This document shows, in pieces, positions 3,479-5,658 of a DNA stretch of 5,658 nt; position 1 is the first letter of the stretch; each line of letters begins with the position of its first letter. Source of the DNA: an uncultured Eubacteriales bacterium (GTDB taxonomy: Bacteria; Bacillota; Clostridia; Lachnospirales; Lachnospiraceae); NCBI GenBank assembly GCA_900557175.1, contig USSL01000129.1, positions 1 to 5,658 of the forward strand, written 5' to 3'. The translations under genes and the position numbers were made by a program. Under the pieces are notes generated by a model. The model did no database searches, was not told the origin of the DNA, and worked only from the letters and a program-made list of their open reading frames with translations.

Positions 3479-5632
3479 ATGGTAAAGATGTTTCATTATA
3501 TGAAGGAACGGTGGCATTATATTGTCTTGATTATTGTTCTTTTATTTGTTCAGGCCTTTTGTGATCTGTCACTGCCGGATTATACATCAAAGATTGTAAA
3601 TGTCGGCATTCAGCAAAAGGGTATTGAGGACTGTGTGCCTGAAACAATACAGGAAGTTTCCATGAATGAATTGTTTTTGTTTATGGATGAGGATGACAGG
3701 GCACAAGTCGAGCGTACTTACGATTTAGCGGACGGCATGTATACACTTGAAGATATTTCCGAAGATGAGCGCACTGCACTCAATAATATTTTCGGCGTGC
3801 CGATGATGGCAGTGACGGGACTGACATCGGAAGATGATTCAAGTAAGGAAATGCAGAAAAAAATCACAGATCAGATGCAATTGCCGGAGGGAACGGATAT
3901 TCTTCCTGTATTTGCACAGATGCCGGAAGATGTTCGTATGAAGATGATGGATGAGATGACGGCGGAAATTTCCCAAATGCCGGAATCCATCGTGACACAG
4001 AGTGCAATTTTGTATGTTCAGAATGAATACAGCGCTCAGGGAATTGACCTTGACAGTATGCAGATGCGCTATGTCCTTTTTTCAGGACTTAAGATGCTTG
4101 GCCTTGCCTTGCTCGGTGTTCTTGCGGCCATCGGCGTGACATTTTTAGCTTCCCAGGTGGCGTCTACACTTGGCAGAAATTTAAGAAACAGTATTTACAG
4201 AAAGGTACTGACATTTTCAGGCTCTGAGCTTAACCATTTTTCGGCAGCGTCTCTGATTACGCGAAGTACAAACGATATTCAGCAGATACAGATGACATTT
4301 ACGATGATTTTCAGAATCGTTTTATATGCGCCGATTTTAGGTATTGGCGGTCTTTATAAAGTGTTTCAGACAGATATGTCGATGACATGGATTTTAGGGC
4401 TTGCTGTCGGGCTTATTCTTATTGTTATTGTGCTGCTTCTTGCGGTTGCAATGCCGAGATTTACGAAGCTTCAGTATTTAATTGATAAGTTAAACCTTGT
4501 ATCGAGAGAAATCCTGTCGGGTATTTTCGTTATCCGTGCCTTCAGTACAGAAAAGCATGAGGAGGATAGATTTGAGGATGCCAATAAGACATTGACGAAG
4601 ACAAATCTTTTTGTCAACCGGTGTATGACGCTGATGATGCCGACAATGATGTTTATTATGAACGGTATTACAGTGCTTATTGTATACAGCGGGGCTTATG
4701 CCGTTGATGGCGGTACGATGCAGGTCGGCAATATGATGGCCTTTATCCAGTATGCAATGCAGATTATTATGGCTTTCCTTATGATTACGATGATGTCTGT
4801 CATGCTTCCAAGAGCGATGGTATCGGCCAAGCGTATCAATGAAGTGATGGATACGGAAACTGTCATTAAAAGCGGTGATTCACCGAAATATCCGGCAAAG
4901 GATGTCAAGGGTGAACTTGCCTTTGAAAATGTGTCTTTTGCCTATCCGGGCGCTGATGAATGTTCATTAACCGATGTCAGCTTTACGGCGCATAAGGGTG
5001 AGACGGTTGCCTTTATTGGAAGTACGGGCAGCGGCAAAAGTACCCTTGTCAATCTGATTCCGAGATTTTTTGATGCGACAAAGGGGCGCATTACACTGGA
5101 TGGTGTTGATATTAAAGACATGGATCTTTGCGATTTAAGAGATAGAATCGGTTATGTACCTCAAAAGAGCATTCTTTTTTCGGGAACGATTGATTCAAAT
5201 ATCCGTTATGGCAGCGAAGAAGCATCAGAGGCTGATATCCGCCGTGCCGCCGAAATCGCGCAGTCATGGGATTTTATAAGCGCGAAGGAGGATGGGCTTG
5301 ATTCACCGATTGCCCAGGGCGGCACGAATGTTTCCGGCGGTCAGAAGCAGCGTCTTTCCATTGCGAGAGCTATTGCGAAGAAGCCGGAGGTTTATATTTT
5401 CGACGACAGCTTTTCTGCCCTTGATTATAAGACAGATGTGCAGCTGCGCCGCGCTTTAAAAAATGAGACGAAGGATGCGACAACACTCATTGTTGCCCAG
5501 CGTATCAGTACGATTCTTCATGCAGATAAAATACTCGTTCTTGAGGATGGTCATGTGATTGGGCAGGGGACACATAAGGAATTGATGAAATCCTGCGAGG
5601 TTTACAGACAGATTGCCTCATCATCACGGTAA
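3479..5632 (+). CDS. ABC exporter half with a degenerate nucleotide site (MDR/lipid-type)
   Basis: This 717-residue type IV ABC exporter half starts at ATG 3479, with AAAGGAG (3465-3471) 7 bases upstream. Membrane segments lie at about 13-30, 198-224, 275-297, 304-325, 385-405 and 417-445. Between the first two is an extracytoplasmic insert of roughly 150 residues (45-196), acidic and rich in Met. The ATPase domain (about 478-717) shows the A-loop Tyr489, Walker A GSTGSGKST (514-522), Q-loop Gln562, signature VSGGQ (618-622), Walker B YIFDD (639-643) and D-loop SALD (646-649). Asp643 stands where the catalytic Glu is expected, and the H-loop reads VAQR, with Gln674 in place of His. This pattern is known from the degenerate half of heterodimeric exporters such as TM287/288, so a canonical partner is expected; its start codon overlaps this stop. 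The substrate is unknown. The MarR gene upstream suggests inducible drug or toxic-compound efflux. Confidence 0.93.
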   Translation: MVKMFHYMKERWHYIVLIIVLLFVQAFCDLSLPDYTSKIVNVGIQQKGIEDCVPETIQEVSMNELFLFMDEDDRAQVERTYDLADGMYTLEDISEDERTALNNIFGVPMMAVTGLTSEDDSSKEMQKKITDQMQLPEGTDILPVFAQMPEDVRMKMMDEMTAEISQMPESIVTQSAILYVQNEYSAQGIDLDSMQMRYVLFSGLKMLGLALLGVLAAIGVTFLASQVASTLGRNLRNSIYRKVLTFSGSELNHFSAASLITRSTNDIQQIQMTFTMIFRIVLYAPILGIGGLYKVFQTDMSMTWILGLAVGLILIVIVLLLAVAMPRFTKLQYLIDKLNLVSREILSGIFVIRAFSTEKHEEDRFEDANKTLTKTNLFVNRCMTLMMPTMMFIMNGITVLIVYSGAYAVDGGTMQVGNMMAFIQYAMQIIMAFLMITMMSVMLPRAMVSAKRINEVMDTETVIKSGDSPKYPAKDVKGELAFENVSFAYPGADECSLTDVSFTAHKGETVAFIGSTGSGKSTLVNLIPRFFDATKGRITLDGVDIKDMDLCDLRDRIGYVPQKSILFSGTIDSNIRYGSEEASEADIRRAAEIAQSWDFISAKEDGLDSPIAQGGTNVSGGQKQRLSIARAIAKKPEVYIFDDSFSALDYKTDVQLRRALKNETKDATTLIVAQRISTILHADKILVLEDGHVIGQGTHKELMKSCEVYRQIASSSR

Positions 5633-5658
5633 TGGCGGATGCCCCTGCATCAATGGCG
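5632..5658 (+). CDS. Start of the next gene, probably the partner ABC exporter half (cut by window end)
   Basis: The exporter stop and an ATG overlap by one base (TAATG, ATG at 5632-5634). Nine codons (MADAPASMA) are visible before the window ends. Overlapping stop/start is typical of translational coupling, and the upstream half needs a partner with a catalytic Glu. No clear ribosome binding site is seen, which fits coupling. The identity as an ABC protein is inferred from context only; another start farther downstream is possible. Confidence 0.5.

Noticed and set aside
4696..4908. Minus-strand open frame inside the ABC exporter gene
   Set aside because: It is antisense to a membrane and linker region of a clear protein-coding gene, with no start signal.

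Overview
The window looks like a chromosomal segment of an anaerobic Firmicute of class Clostridia, most likely a Lachnospiraceae relative. The basis is moderate-to-low GC, strong AGGAGG ribosome binding sites, a FabT-like MarR regulator, a DUF3343 protein, and a MarR plus heterodimeric-type ABC exporter operon of the kind common in gut Clostridia. The species assignment is inference.

Left part (1 to about 1475) is AT-rich and has the character of an accessory or defence cargo segment. It holds the 3' part of an AbiEi-family antitoxin gene cut by the window edge. Next comes a complete Panacea-domain (DUF4065, SocA/GepA-like) antitoxin gene behind its own promoter, whose -35 lies in a perfect 14-bp tandem repeat. 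A perfect 10-bp hairpin follows, then a small charged 98-residue ORF of unknown function that is a candidate toxin or partner. No AbiEii nucleotidyltransferase toxin follows the AbiEi gene.

Middle part (about 1465 to 2675) returns to a less AT-rich, more even codon use. It contains a stand-alone FabT-like MarR regulator on the + strand, facing a minus-strand pair that encodes a bacterial PH-domain protein and then a DUF3343 (Se/S-carrier-like) protein. The convergent 3' ends share two overlapping hairpins, one suited to terminate each strand.

Right part (2675 to 5658) starts with a 341-bp divergent intergenic region rich in inverted repeats and promoter-like elements. It leads into an operon of a second MarR regulator and a 717-residue ABC exporter half. 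That half has a non-canonical nucleotide site: Asp replaces the catalytic Glu and Gln replaces the H-loop His. The start codon of a third gene overlaps the exporter stop codon (TAATG). It is probably the canonical partner half, but only nine codons are visible. The likely logic is a MarR repressor controlling its own drug or peptide exporter, with an operator in the promoter region.

No tRNA, rRNA, CRISPR array or transposase was seen. The most unusual part is the small Panacea locus; nothing in the window is by itself proof of a new system.
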